Origin: Pandoraea pulmonicola
Lineage (GTDB): Bacteria > Pseudomonadota > Gammaproteobacteria > Burkholderiales > Burkholderiaceae
NCBI RefSeq assembly: GCF_000815105.2
Contig: NZ_CP010310.2
Span: 3,348,001 to 3,412,000 of the forward strand
DNA length: 64,000 nucleotides
Reading direction: 5' to 3'
The notes beneath the pieces were generated by a model. That model saw only the letters and a list, made by a program, of their open reading frames with translations. It was not told the origin of the DNA and made no database searches. This document shows, piece after piece, positions 17,685-26,136 of the stretch. Both the position numbers and the translations under genes were made by a program. Position 1 is the stretch's first letter. Each line of letters opens with the position of its first letter.

Positions 17685-20600
17685 CTACTCCTCCCGCTTG
17701 ATGACAGTTGCGGCCTGAAAGGCTGAGGCCGCGCACGGCATGGTGGCGAACTGAGCAAGGTAAGCCTCGCCATAGTCAACCCGCACCTCCCGGGCCGGGT
17801 TGGTGGCGCTGTACAGATTGTCGAGCGCCACCAGAGCTATTACCGCTTCGCGGCAGTTGCCCCCATCCCGGTCGATCATCGAAACGTCAAAGGGGATAAA
17901 CACAGCGTTAAGCCGTTGGTGATCATAGGCGGGTTCGGGCCCGGGCAGCAGCGCCGTGTTGGCAAACGCCACGCTGTTAGTCGCGCCGAGTCCCGCCAGC
18001 ACCCGGTGCCTGGAAACCTCAAAATCATAGGCTAGCGAATCGGGATGCGTTTGAGCATATTGCGCCATCTCATCGTCGGACTCCAGCAACGCTCCCATAT
18101 AGAGGGCCAGTATTTTGCCGTTACTCAAGGTTGGGCGTTGCTCGGGCGCCAGCGCGTCTACCGCAAATAGACCGTACTGCCCAGCGAGGATCTGTTCATG
18201 CGCAAGCAACTCGTTGGCCTGGAGTCTTCTGGGGCGACATCGCGGCACATCCTGGGCACGTCCCGCGATGAGGCGCTGCATCTCTGCGAGAACATCGGCT
18301 TGCAGGGAATCTCTGAGCAGGGTGACTTCAGTGCGCCTCATTGGGGCGAGCCGCCGATGCTCGTCATGTTTGGCAAGCGCCTCAATGTAGCGGAAATAGC
18401 CTCTGCCGAGCCTGGCTTCGGTGGCTTGGACCCCAGCGGCAATATGCCCACGCACATCAGCATAGCGTGGATGGACCCGATGCAGGGGATCTGACGGATC
18501 ACGCAGCGGAAAGGCATTCTCCAGGGCTGGGACGGGATCCATCCGGTGGCGCACGACGATGCCCGGCGCGGCCTCGAGCACCGAAGACCATGCTGCCCGC
18601 TCACCGGTGAGATCGCACAGCTGCGCCAGCTCCCGGAAGTACGCGGTGCGTGATTGATCCAGCGTACGCTCCACAAAGACGGATATCGGCGCAGGGCGCG
18701 GCGCCGATTCCGATTTGACCTGAACGAGCTCCACTTGCACGGCAATCGCCGCCGTCGGGGCGGCGCCAGACGGATCGCCTATGTCAGGGACGCTGTTCGA
18801 AGCGCCGGGGGGCTGCTCGGGCATGAGGCGTGGGCGGTTGGCGTCCAAAAGGCGAGATTCATGGCGCGGCGTCGTGTCACGGATGGCCGCCAGCTCGGGC
18901 AGCCGCTTTCCCCGGAACACGAGATCGCCACGGAGACTGCTCTCCTTGGCTCCCGAAAGCTGCGCGAACTGCGCGAACGTCAGATCCGGCTTAGCGGCGT
19001 ACAGCCGACGTGCATATTCAATCTTGGACTCCCCCTCGCGGCGCGGCGTCGTGTCACGGATGGCCACCAGCTCGGGCGGCAGCTCGCCCCAGAACGCGGG
19101 ATCGCAACGGAGACTACTTTCCGTGAGTCCCGAAAGTTGCGCCAACTGCGCGAGCGTCAGGTCCGGCTTGGTGGCGCGTAGCCGGCGCGCATAGCCGATG
19201 CTGGTCTCCCCTTTGTGGCGCGGCGTCGTGTCGCGGACGGCCGCCAACTCGGGCGGCAGTTCGCCCCAGAACACGGGATCGCTACGGAGGCTAGTTTCCG
19301 TGATGCCCGAGAGCCGCGCCAACTGCGCGAGCGTCAGGTTGGGCTTGGCGGCGTGCAGCCGGCGCGCATAGTCTATCTTGGACTCCCCTTTGTGGCGCGG
19401 CGTCGTGTCGCGGACGGCCGCCAGCTCGGGTGGAAGCTCGCCCCGAAGCGCGGGATCGCTACGAAGGCTACCTTCCCGGACTCCCGAGAGTTGCGCGAGC
19501 TGCACGAGCGTCAGGTCCGGCTTGGCGGCGCGCAGCCGGCGCGCATAGTCGCTGTTGAGCTCCTCTTCGCGGCGCGGCGTGGTGTCGCGGATGGCCACCA
19601 GCTCGGGCGGCAGCTCGCCCCAGAACGCGGGGTCGCTACGGAGGTTACGTTCCGTGACTCCGGAGAGCTGCGCGAGTTGCGCGAGCGTCAGGTCCGGCTT
19701 GTCGATATGCAGCCGGCGCGCATAGCCCATCCTGGACTCCCCTTCGCGGCGCGGCGTCGTGTCACGGATGGCCACCAACTCGGGCGACAGCTTGCCCCGG
19801 AACGCGGGATCGCAACGGAGGCTACCTCCCGAGACTCTCGAGAGCCGCGACAACTGCGCGAGCGTCAAGCTCGGCTTAGCGGCGTGCAACCGACGCGCAT
19901 AGCTGATGTTGGTCTCCCCATCGCGGCGCGGCGTCGTGTCACGGATGGCCGCCAACTCGGGCGGCAGCTCGCCCTGGAACGCGGGATCGCCGCGGAGATT
20001 ACTTTCCATGACTCCCGAGAGCTGCGCGAGTTGCGCGAGCGTCAGGTCCGGCTTAGCGGCGTGCAACCGGCGCGCATAGCTGATGTTGGACTCCCCGTCG
20101 CGGCGCGGCGTCGTGTCACGGATGGCCGCCAGCTTGGGCGGCAACTCGCCCCGGAACTCAGGATTGCTACGGAGGCTATCTCCCGTGACGCCCGAGAGCT
20201 GCGCCAACTGTAGAAGCGTCAGGTCCGGCTTATCGGCGTGAAGCCGGCGCGCATAGCCTATCTTCGACTCCCTCTCGCGGCGCGGCGTCGTGTCACGGAT
20301 GGCCGCCAGCTCGGACGGCAGCTCGCCCCAGAACGCGGGATCGCTACGGAGGTTACTTTCAGAAACACCCGAGAGCAGCGCGAGTTGGGCGAGCGTCAAG
20401 TCCGACTTATCCGCGTGCAGCCGGCGAGCATAGCCCGTCCTGGACTCCCATTCATGACGTGGCGTCGTGTCACGGATGGCCGCCAGCTCGGGCGGCAGCC
20501 CGCCCTGGAACGCGGGATCGTTACTGAGGCGGCCCCCCTTGACTCCCAAAAGCTGCGCGGGCATCAGCTCCGGCTTATTGGCATGCAGCCGGCGCGTATG

Positions 20601-20984
20601 GTCCATCCCGGACTCTCCGGGAACGCTGACAGCAGCACCCAATCTTTCACGCTCAAGGCCGGGCACCGCTGCCGTCTCGACGGAACGCCTGAATTTTATG
20701 GGGGCGGCAAGCTCGGCTGCGTCTTGCGTCCCAGGGCGCTTTTGATAGCCCACCTTTGCCACCCCCACGCCGAGCGACGCGTGGCTCGTGCCGGCGTCGG
20801 GAGCAACACCACGGACGGCAGACGGCTCCAGTTCAGGCGCCCGCGCCGCCCGCACTTCGCGCAGTTCCCGGGCCAATGCGGCTTGCGGGGATCGCGGCCT
20901 CGCTGGCAATGGTGTCGCCGGGCCAACCGCAGGCCGTGAGTGGGGGTGACTACTGTGGGCGGGTAAGTTCGGAGTGGTAGGCAT
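17685..20984 (-). CDS. 59-residue-repeat protein with SET-like C-terminal domain, putative effector
   Basis: The start is placed at 20984, where ATG (MPTTPNLPAHSSH) follows GGAGAG by 6 bases; this gives 1099 residues. After a Pro/Ala/Arg-rich N-terminus and one degenerate unit there are nine tandem 59-residue repeats (about residues 163-693). Each begins LPPELAAIRDTTPRR, continues YARRLHAAKPDLTLAQLAQL and ends SGVTESNLRSDPAFWGE; the middle looks like a helix-turn-helix. Residues about 935-1077 show a SET methyltransferase pattern: GQYGLFAVDAL, KILALYMGALL, ATNSVAFANTALLPG (like the N-x-x-x-F-x-N-H block) and REVRVDYGEAY. There is no signal peptide. Position beside two type III-type effectors suggests a secreted protein-lysine methyltransferase, possibly acting in the nucleus. 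I do not know a named family with this architecture. Confidence 0.6.
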   Translation of the reverse strand: MPTTPNLPAHSSHPHSRPAVGPATPLPARPRSPQAALARELREVRAARAPELEPSAVRGVAPDAGTSHASLGVGVAKVGYQKRPGTQDAAELAAPIKFRRSVETAAVPGLERERLGAAVSVPGESGMDHTRRLHANKPELMPAQLLGVKGGRLSNDPAFQGGLPPELAAIRDTTPRHEWESRTGYARRLHADKSDLTLAQLALLSGVSESNLRSDPAFWGELPSELAAIRDTTPRRERESKIGYARRLHADKPDLTLLQLAQLSGVTGDSLRSNPEFRGELPPKLAAIRDTTPRRDGESNISYARRLHAAKPDLTLAQLAQLSGVMESNLRGDPAFQGELPPELAAIRDTTPRRDGETNISYARRLHAAKPSLTLAQLSRLSRVSGGSLRCDPAFRGKLSPELVAIRDTTPRREGESRMGYARRLHIDKPDLTLAQLAQLSGVTERNLRSDPAFWGELPPELVAIRDTTPRREEELNSDYARRLRAAKPDLTLVQLAQLSGVREGSLRSDPALRGELPPELAAVRDTTPRHKGESKIDYARRLHAAKPNLTLAQLARLSGITETSLRSDPVFWGELPPELAAVRDTTPRHKGETSIGYARRLRATKPDLTLAQLAQLSGLTESSLRCDPAFWGELPPELVAIRDTTPRREGESKIEYARRLYAAKPDLTFAQFAQLSGAKESSLRGDLVFRGKRLPELAAIRDTTPRHESRLLDANRPRLMPEQPPGASNSVPDIGDPSGAAPTAAIAVQVELVQVKSESAPRPAPISVFVERTLDQSRTAYFRELAQLCDLTGERAAWSSVLEAAPGIVVRHRMDPVPALENAFPLRDPSDPLHRVHPRYADVRGHIAAGVQATEARLGRGYFRYIEALAKHDEHRRLAPMRRTEVTLLRDSLQADVLAEMQRLIAGRAQDVPRCRPRRLQANELLAHEQILAGQYGLFAVDALAPEQRPTLSNGKILALYMGALLESDDEMAQYAQTHPDSLAYDFEVSRHRVLAGLGATNSVAFANTALLPGPEPAYDHQRLNAVFIPFDVSMIDRDGGNCREAVIALVALDNLYSATNPAREVRVDYGEAYLAQFATMPCAASAFQAATVIKREE
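18906..20498 (-). repeat. nine tandem 177-base coding repeats
   Basis: Nine consecutive 177-base units without length variation encode the 59-residue repeats of the SET-like protein. The block coding RDTTPR (ggcgtcgtgtcacggatggc on the plus strand) is almost invariant at the DNA level. The residues between the conserved blocks, for example RREGESKI / RHKGETSI / RREEELNS, vary. A broken half unit flanks each side. Confidence 0.85.
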
Positions 20985-21341
20985 ACGAGGCTCTCCGGGG
21001 CAGCGCGATATCGGGTGGCGTACATTGTGTCCAAGTGAGGTCTGCCGGAAAAGGTTGCAAGGCTGATTCAACCGATTGTCGCAACAATATTTTTTAACTT
21101 ATTTAGTTAGTTGTCCAGATATTATGCGGGAGACTTCCAAAAAAATCGCCTTTCGATACATGACGTTCGGTGAAATAGCGCCAGCCTGAATCTCTCGATC
21201 GCTCCACCGGAATAGGCCCGCGCTCTTTGGAAAATACTGTCGTAAAAGGCCGTCAGCGTGCTTCGTTCGTGCCACGCCGCTGTAATGGCGAGGAATCGAC
21301 GGGACTGCGCCATCCCGGTTTCGCGCCACATCCTGCGCGGC
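20985..21341. other. upstream region of the repeat/SET-like gene
   Basis: No supportable gene is present. The part near 21085-21125 is AT-rich (gttaaaaaatattgttgcg on the minus strand) and probably carries the promoter of the minus-strand effector gene. I could not identify a known effector-regulator box. Confidence 0.4.
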
Positions 21342-21597
21342 ACCTTGAGCTTGAATGTCGCACTGTGGTGACTTTATTCCTTGCGCAGTCCAGCCATTCC
21401 ATGCTGCTCATGACTTAACACCCAGCGTAGTACCGTCGTGCGATGTAGCCCGAAGTCGTGCGCAACCCTTTTTGTAGCCGTAGCGACTCGGCACGTAACG
21501 CGTCACGACTTCCCCCCAGAACTTCTCGCCGCACCTCACCATGCGAAACACCTCAAAGGTTGGATTTCCATCCGACTTTTGGGGTGCAGTTCAGCCG
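21342..21597 (-). pseudogene. IS3-family orfA remnant with terminal end
   Basis: On the minus strand the sequence begins with tgaactgcaccccaaaagtc, which looks like an IS3/IS150-type terminal inverted repeat. After about 55 bases the start of a broken orfA follows. One frame gives VAHDFGLHRTTVLRWVLSHE, the helix-turn-helix typical of IS3-family OrfA, and ends HGMAGLRKE. Other parts are frameshifted (SATFKLKV, then RRMWRETGMAQ). There is no orfB and no right end, so the element is dead. Confidence 0.65.
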
Positions 21598-21655
21598 GAT
21601 GCGCGTTTTTTTATAGTCGGCCATGCGGCTCATCGTCCAACATGCCCCTTCCAGC
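21594..21655. repeat. second copy of the 9684-9745 repeat
   Basis: This is a near-identical partner of 9684-9745 (gcgcgtttttttatagtcgg, then ccatgcggctcatcg and tccaacatgcc). It starts exactly where the IS3-type end stops. Confidence 0.55.
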
Positions 21656-21766
21656 TGGGTGATGACCGCTTGGCTCGGGGCGCTCGCGATCTGGTTCGTG
21701 ATCGCCGAGACGCGTGTGGAGCGCCATCCGCGCGCATATCCACACGCGCCGCCCGAGCGCGCCTGA
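21623..21766 (+). CDS. possible 47-residue membrane protein
   Basis: This small open frame begins MRLIVQHAPSSWV and contains one hydrophobic segment (about residues 12-28, MTAWLGALAIWFVIAE) followed by a basic, His/Pro-rich tail. No good ribosome binding site is visible. It precedes the copper receptor gene in the same direction, and its first nine codons lie in the repeat shared with 9684-9745. It may be a true small protein or a chance frame. Confidence 0.28.
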   Translation: MRLIVQHAPSSWVMTAWLGALAIWFVIAETRVERHPRAYPHAPPERA

Positions 21767-21905
21767 CGCGCATTCTTCCGTTCTTCCTACTGCCGACTCC
21801 GCGTAGCTCGTCAAGGCCGCGCGGACGGGGCGACTCGGGCTTTCGATCATGACTATTTTCCATTTGCGCACACTGCGGACATACCGCAGTGCCTGTGCGC
21901 TGAGC

Positions 21906-23969
21906 ATGTCGCAAACGCTGAAACTCACCCTTCCCGCGCTGGCCGTCAGCGCGCTGACCGCGACGGCAGCCGTGGCTGAAACCGGCCCCAACGCCAGCGT
22001 GCCGCCGGACGAGGCAGCTGTGCAGTTGCCCCTCATTGAGGTCGTTGCGTCACCGCTGACAACGCCGCTCGTCGTCGTAACGAATCCGAAGACGCCGCGC
22101 CAGCCGCTGCCCGCCAGTGATGGTGCGGACGATCTGAAGACGATTCCCGGTTTTACGTCGATCCGCAGCGGTGGCACGAACGGTGACCCGGTTCTGCGCG
22201 GTATGTTCGGCTCGCGGCTGAACATCCTGGCTAACGGAGTGCAAACGCTCGGTGCCTGCCCGAGCCGGATGGATGCACCGACTTCGTACATCGCGCCGGA
22301 GAGCTATGACAAGGTCACTGTCGTGAAGGGGCCACAGACCGTTTTGTACGGCCCCGGCGCATCCGCCGGCACGGTCCTGTTCGAGCGAGTGACGCCGCGA
22401 TTCGAGCAGCCCGGCATGCGTTTCTCCGGTAGCTTGGTGGGCGGCTCGTCTGGCCGCAATGACCAGAACGCCGACGTGACGGTGGGCACGCCGGACTTCT
22501 ATGGTCGCGTGATAGCGAACCACGCACATTCACAGGACTATCGCGACGGCAACGGCAACACCGTGCCGTCGCAATGGGACAAGTGGAACACCGATGCCGA
22601 GCTCGGCTGGACGCCCGACGACAACACGCGAGTTGCGCTGACGGCCGGTACGGGCGACGGTTATGCGCGCTACGCGGGACGGGGAATGGACGGTACACAC
22701 TTTCGCCGCCAAACGTTCGGCCTGTCGCTCGACAAGCAGCATCCCAGCGATGTGCTCGACCGGATCGAAGCGCGTGTGTACTACAACGAAGCGGATCATG
22801 TGATGGATAACTACACGTTGCGGCAGCCCGACCCGATGAGCAGCATGTCGGCGGGGATGGCGTCTGACGTAAGGCGCCGAACGTTCGGAGCGCGCGCGGC
22901 TGCGACGCTCCAACTCGGGGACGATCTCAAGCTCGTAACGGGTGTTGACGCGCAGTCGAATCGTCTCGATTCGCGTTCGGCGATGGGGCAACAGCGCTAC
23001 GGCGACCAGTCATGGAATGCGCGGACCACAATGTGGAACGCCGGCGCGTTCGGGGAATTGACGTGGTACGCGAACGATGTGTCACGTGTCGTCGGCGGGG
23101 CGCGTATCGACTATGCGAGCGCGCGCGACGCACGCGCGACGATCAAGAGCAAGCCGAATCCTACATTTGACGATGACCGCGCTCGCGTGCTGCCGAGCGG
23201 CTTTGTGCGTTACGAGCGAGACCTCACGTCGCTGCCCATCACCTGGTACGCGGGAATCGGTCATGCGGAGCGCTATCCGGACTACTGGGAACTGTTTTCA
23301 GCCAAGCAGGGGCCTGCAGGCTCGATCAACGCATTCTCGGCGATACAACCGGAGAAGACGACGCAGCTCGATGTCGGCGCGCAATACAAAAGCGACCGGT
23401 TCGGGGCCTGGATTTCGGCGTATGCAGGCTACGTACAGGACTTCATTCTGTTTAACTACGCCGCCAGCGTGATGGGCTCAACTACGCAGGCGACTAACGT
23501 TAATGCTCAAGTAATGGGCGGTGAGGCCGGCGCGTCATGGAGCCCGATCACACCGCTGCGCGTGGAGACGTCGCTCGCATACGCGTGGGGACGTAACGCG
23601 TCGAGTGGCGATCCGCTGCCACAGATACCACCACTCGAAGTGCGTTTGGGGCTCGAGTACACGCGTGGCGCCTGGTCGGTCGGCGGCCTGTGGCGAGGGG
23701 TCGCTGCGCAGCATCGGTACGCAACGAACGAAGGCAACGTGGTCGGGAAGGATTTCGGACCGAGCGCTGGATTCGGCGTGTTGTCGCTGCACACGCAATA
23801 TAACGTCAGCAAGGCTGTGCAGATTTCTGCGGGTGTCGACAATGTGCTGAACAAGGCTTACGCAGAGCATTTGAACCTCGCAGGCAACGCCGGCTTTGGC
23901 TACCCGGCGAATGCGCCGGTGACGGAGCCGGGCCGCACAGCCTGGGTGCGTATGAGCGTGAAGATGTAG
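21906..23969 (+). CDS. oprC: TonB-dependent copper receptor (OprC/NosA family)
   Basis: The protein has a signal peptide (MSQTLKLTLPALAVSALTA, cut after AVA), a plug domain and a 22-strand-type beta barrel ending in a membrane-insertion motif (AWVRMSVKM). The plug holds the family signature: LRGMFGSRLNILANGVQTLG, then CPSRMDAPTSYI and VVKGPQTVLYGPGASAG. The CPSRM segment (Cys118 and Met122 from this start) corresponds to the C-x-x-x-M copper site of OprC, and there is a Met-rich loop (PMSSMSAGM). It takes up copper across the outer membrane using TonB energy. The frame is open from ATG 21849; I chose 21906 because it gives a standard signal peptide. The gene looks intact although it sits inside the island. 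Confidence 0.87.
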   Translation: MSQTLKLTLPALAVSALTATAAVAETGPNASVPPDEAAVQLPLIEVVASPLTTPLVVVTNPKTPRQPLPASDGADDLKTIPGFTSIRSGGTNGDPVLRGMFGSRLNILANGVQTLGACPSRMDAPTSYIAPESYDKVTVVKGPQTVLYGPGASAGTVLFERVTPRFEQPGMRFSGSLVGGSSGRNDQNADVTVGTPDFYGRVIANHAHSQDYRDGNGNTVPSQWDKWNTDAELGWTPDDNTRVALTAGTGDGYARYAGRGMDGTHFRRQTFGLSLDKQHPSDVLDRIEARVYYNEADHVMDNYTLRQPDPMSSMSAGMASDVRRRTFGARAAATLQLGDDLKLVTGVDAQSNRLDSRSAMGQQRYGDQSWNARTTMWNAGAFGELTWYANDVSRVVGGARIDYASARDARATIKSKPNPTFDDDRARVLPSGFVRYERDLTSLPITWYAGIGHAERYPDYWELFSAKQGPAGSINAFSAIQPEKTTQLDVGAQYKSDRFGAWISAYAGYVQDFILFNYAASVMGSTTQATNVNAQVMGGEAGASWSPITPLRVETSLAYAWGRNASSGDPLPQIPPLEVRLGLEYTRGAWSVGGLWRGVAAQHRYATNEGNVVGKDFGPSAGFGVLSLHTQYNVSKAVQISAGVDNVLNKAYAEHLNLAGNAGFGYPANAPVTEPGRTAWVRMSVKM

Positions 23970-24301
23970 AGAGTTGGGGGCGTGTCGACGAATAGGCGTT
24001 GAGAGCCGGTCGCCCGTTAGTAGGGCCAAGGCATGCGTTTCCTACAACAAGGGTTGAGACGTTGGCCCTTGTTGTTCCTTGCCACATCCCGTCGGTGACA
24101 GCGAACTGGCAGACCTGGACAAGTCCGTGCTTGGCATACGGACACCCGAAGCGTTGGCGAAAGCGGTCAAAGCCGAGTTCATAACGCAGGCGACAAGGGG
24201 CACCGAAAAGTAGGTTGTGTTCCCTTGAGCAGAACAAGTCCCTCACGGCCCGCCCCTCCTGATGTGGATGACCGAAATATCTCGCACGCTCCGACCTGGC
24301 C
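23970..24301. other. gene-poor spacer
   Basis: No gene is supportable. A short plus-strand frame (about 24104-24213, LADLDKSVLGIRTPEALAKA) reads plausibly as a decayed protein C-terminus but has no recognisable relative or start. Confidence 0.35.
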
Positions 24302-25087
24302 TCACAACACCATGGCGCGCATGATCCGGCCGGTGGCTTCGTCGGCCGGGTAGAACGCTTCGAGCGCCAACTCGGCAAGTGTCACATCCACGGGCGTGCC
24401 GAATACCGCCGTCGTACTGAAGAACGACAGCAGCCCATCGTCCGTGCGCAACTGCATCGGCACGAAAATGCTCGCCGTCGGCGGTACCGCCGGTGCCGGC
24501 CCGTGCGCTGCCGCGGGAAACGCCTTCAATTCCTCATACAACTCGCCCAGCGTAGCATCGCCGCTCGCGTGAATTTGCTGACGCAGGCGATGCAGCAGAT
24601 GCGCACGCCATTCCGGCAGATTGGCAATGCGCGGTGCGAGTCCGTCGGGGTGCAGCGACAAGCGCAGCACATTCACGGCGCCGCTCAGCAACGAAGGGGC
24701 GACACCGGCGAGCAGCGGCATCACCGCGCGATTTGCCGCGAGCAGCGTCCAATGCCGGTCGACGGCCAGTGCCGGATACGGCTCGTGACCGTCAAGCACT
24801 CGCTGGACGGCTTCGCGGGCGACGGCCATGTCGGGAGCGTCGAACGCACGGGCCTCGAAGCGGGGTGCGAAGCCTGCCGTCACGAGTAGCGCGTTGCGCT
24901 CGCGCAGTGGAATGTCGAGCGCTTGCGCGAGGTGCAGGAGCATCTCTCGGCTGGGTTTTGCTCGGCCCGTTTCCACAAAGCTCAAATGGCGAGTGGATAT
25001 CTCGGCTTCCAGCGCGAGATCGAGTTGGCTCATGCGTCGGCGCTGACGCCAATCGCGCAACAGGGTTCCGATAGCAGGTGTCGTCAT
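24302..25087 (-). CDS. MmyB-like helix-turn-helix transcription regulator
   Basis: This 261-residue protein has an N-terminal XRE-type helix-turn-helix (residues about 8-62; WRQRRRMSQLDLALEAEI, then STRHLSFVETGRAKPSREML). It is followed by the MmyB-like ligand-binding region typical of this bacterial family (PALAVDRHWTLLAANRAV and a DGLLSFFSTTAVFGTPVDVT segment). Such proteins regulate a divergent neighbour, often a dehydrogenase or membrane gene; here the divergent gene at 25256 encodes a small membrane protein. The intergenic stretch 25088-25255 probably holds both promoters. The product is soluble and intact. Confidence 0.8.
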   Translation of the reverse strand: MTTPAIGTLLRDWRQRRRMSQLDLALEAEISTRHLSFVETGRAKPSREMLLHLAQALDIPLRERNALLVTAGFAPRFEARAFDAPDMAVAREAVQRVLDGHEPYPALAVDRHWTLLAANRAVMPLLAGVAPSLLSGAVNVLRLSLHPDGLAPRIANLPEWRAHLLHRLRQQIHASGDATLGELYEELKAFPAAAHGPAPAVPPTASIFVPMQLRTDDGLLSFFSTTAVFGTPVDVTLAELALEAFYPADEATGRIMRAMVL

Positions 25088-25255
25088 GAAGCGGGAGTAG
25101 AGGTTGGAAAATGTGCAGCCATTACCTCGCAGGTAATCGACGGGGTGTCATGCCTTCGCGAAGATTATAGCCAGCGAGACACGATGTCTCGTCATCCTGG
25201 GCAACGCCGCCAATGGCGCGTTGTCCGGATCGGTCCAACTTCGATGGAGATCACC

Positions 25256-25705
25256 ATGACGTCATCCCGTCAGTCTTCGCTCGAGGCTTCGCGCCACGAC
25301 TCGCTTCGTTCTTCCTCCTTAGCTTCGTTTCTTGGTCGCGTGATGTTCGCCGACGCGCTTACCAGCGGTGCCGTCGGGCTGTTGCAGGTGCTCGCGGCGG
25401 CCCCACTGGCGGCATTGCTGGACCTGCCCGCCATCGGACTGCGCGTCACGGGCCTTGTCCTGCTCGCCTACGCGGCTGCGCTCGTCTGGCTGGTGCGCCG
25501 CACCGCGATACCCGCGGGGGCAGCGTGGGCGATTATCGCCATCAACGTGATCTGGGCGATCGACTGCGGTGTGTTGCTGGTGTCGGACTGGATAGAGCCC
25601 AATGGGCTGGGCGAGGCTTTCATCGGTGTGCAGATCGTCACCGTGCTGGTGTTCGCCGAGCTGACGTTCATCGGACTGCGCCGCCGTCGGCCGGGGCTAG
25701 CCTAA
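25256..25705 (+). CDS. four-helix integral membrane protein
   Basis: The start at 25256 is chosen for GGAG 8 bases upstream. The 149-residue product has a polar N-terminal 25 residues, then about four transmembrane segments (around residues 30-50, 58-76, 85-105 and 115-135), and a basic C-terminus (RRRRPGLA). The pattern resembles small hypothetical membrane proteins often paired with MmyB-type or AraC-type regulators. No catalytic residues are visible. Its divergent arrangement with the 24302-25087 regulator suggests it is that regulator's target. Confidence 0.65.
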   Translation: MTSSRQSSLEASRHDSLRSSSLASFLGRVMFADALTSGAVGLLQVLAAAPLAALLDLPAIGLRVTGLVLLAYAAALVWLVRRTAIPAGAAWAIIAINVIWAIDCGVLLVSDWIEPNGLGEAFIGVQIVTVLVFAELTFIGLRRRRPGLA

Positions 25706-25860
25706 TGGGTTTGGTGCCCCCGCGACTTCACGAACTCACAGTCGTTCGACGCTCGCGGGGGGAGCGGGATCACAGGCACCTCGCAATACCTGAATACGAT
25801 AATATTTCCCCCTTATGAATCGCCGAAAATCGTGGAATGGCAACTGGAGGAAAACAATGA

Positions 25861-26136
25861 ATGGCCAGTGATGATCGCACCAAGATAATTTCCAGGAAAA
25901 CCCCGGAATCAGCGGCCATGTCAGCAAACATCAAGCGAGCGATGGCGATCACTGCGGCCCTGAATCGGTTGACATACAACGATGCTGATGCAGTCCGGGC
26001 AGTGTTCAGTGAGCTCATCGGCAAGAAGGTGGATGACAGCTTCTTGTTGATACCACCGTTCTACACAACCGGCGGGGTCGATATCAGTGTCGGGCGCAAT
26101 GTTTTCATCAATCAGAATGGACCTATCCGTGATTTC
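25861..26136 (+). pseudogene. truncated maltose/galactoside O-acetyltransferase-like gene
   Basis: The ATG at 25861 follows GGAGG by 10 bases. About 92 codons resemble the N-terminal part of LacA/NodL-type hexapeptide acetyltransferases, including FLLIPPFYTTGG and DISVGRNVFINQN. The gene then runs straight into the left end of an IS256-family element, so the left-handed beta-helix core and the catalytic His are missing. No 3' part is found on the other side of the element. It is non-functional as an acetyltransferase. Confidence 0.75.

Noticed and set aside
19215..20213. 332-residue plus-strand open frame with repeats
   Set aside because: Its repeats (ARRRVTDGRQLG) are only the antisense reading of the 59-residue repeats of the minus-strand protein.
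18906..20498. TAL-effector-like DNA-binding repeat array
   Set aside because: The unit is 59 residues with a different consensus, not the 33-35-residue TAL/BAT unit, and there is no variable diresidue pattern.
21611..22291. 226-residue minus-strand open frame
   Set aside because: It is antisense to the copper receptor plug domain and has no recognisable feature.
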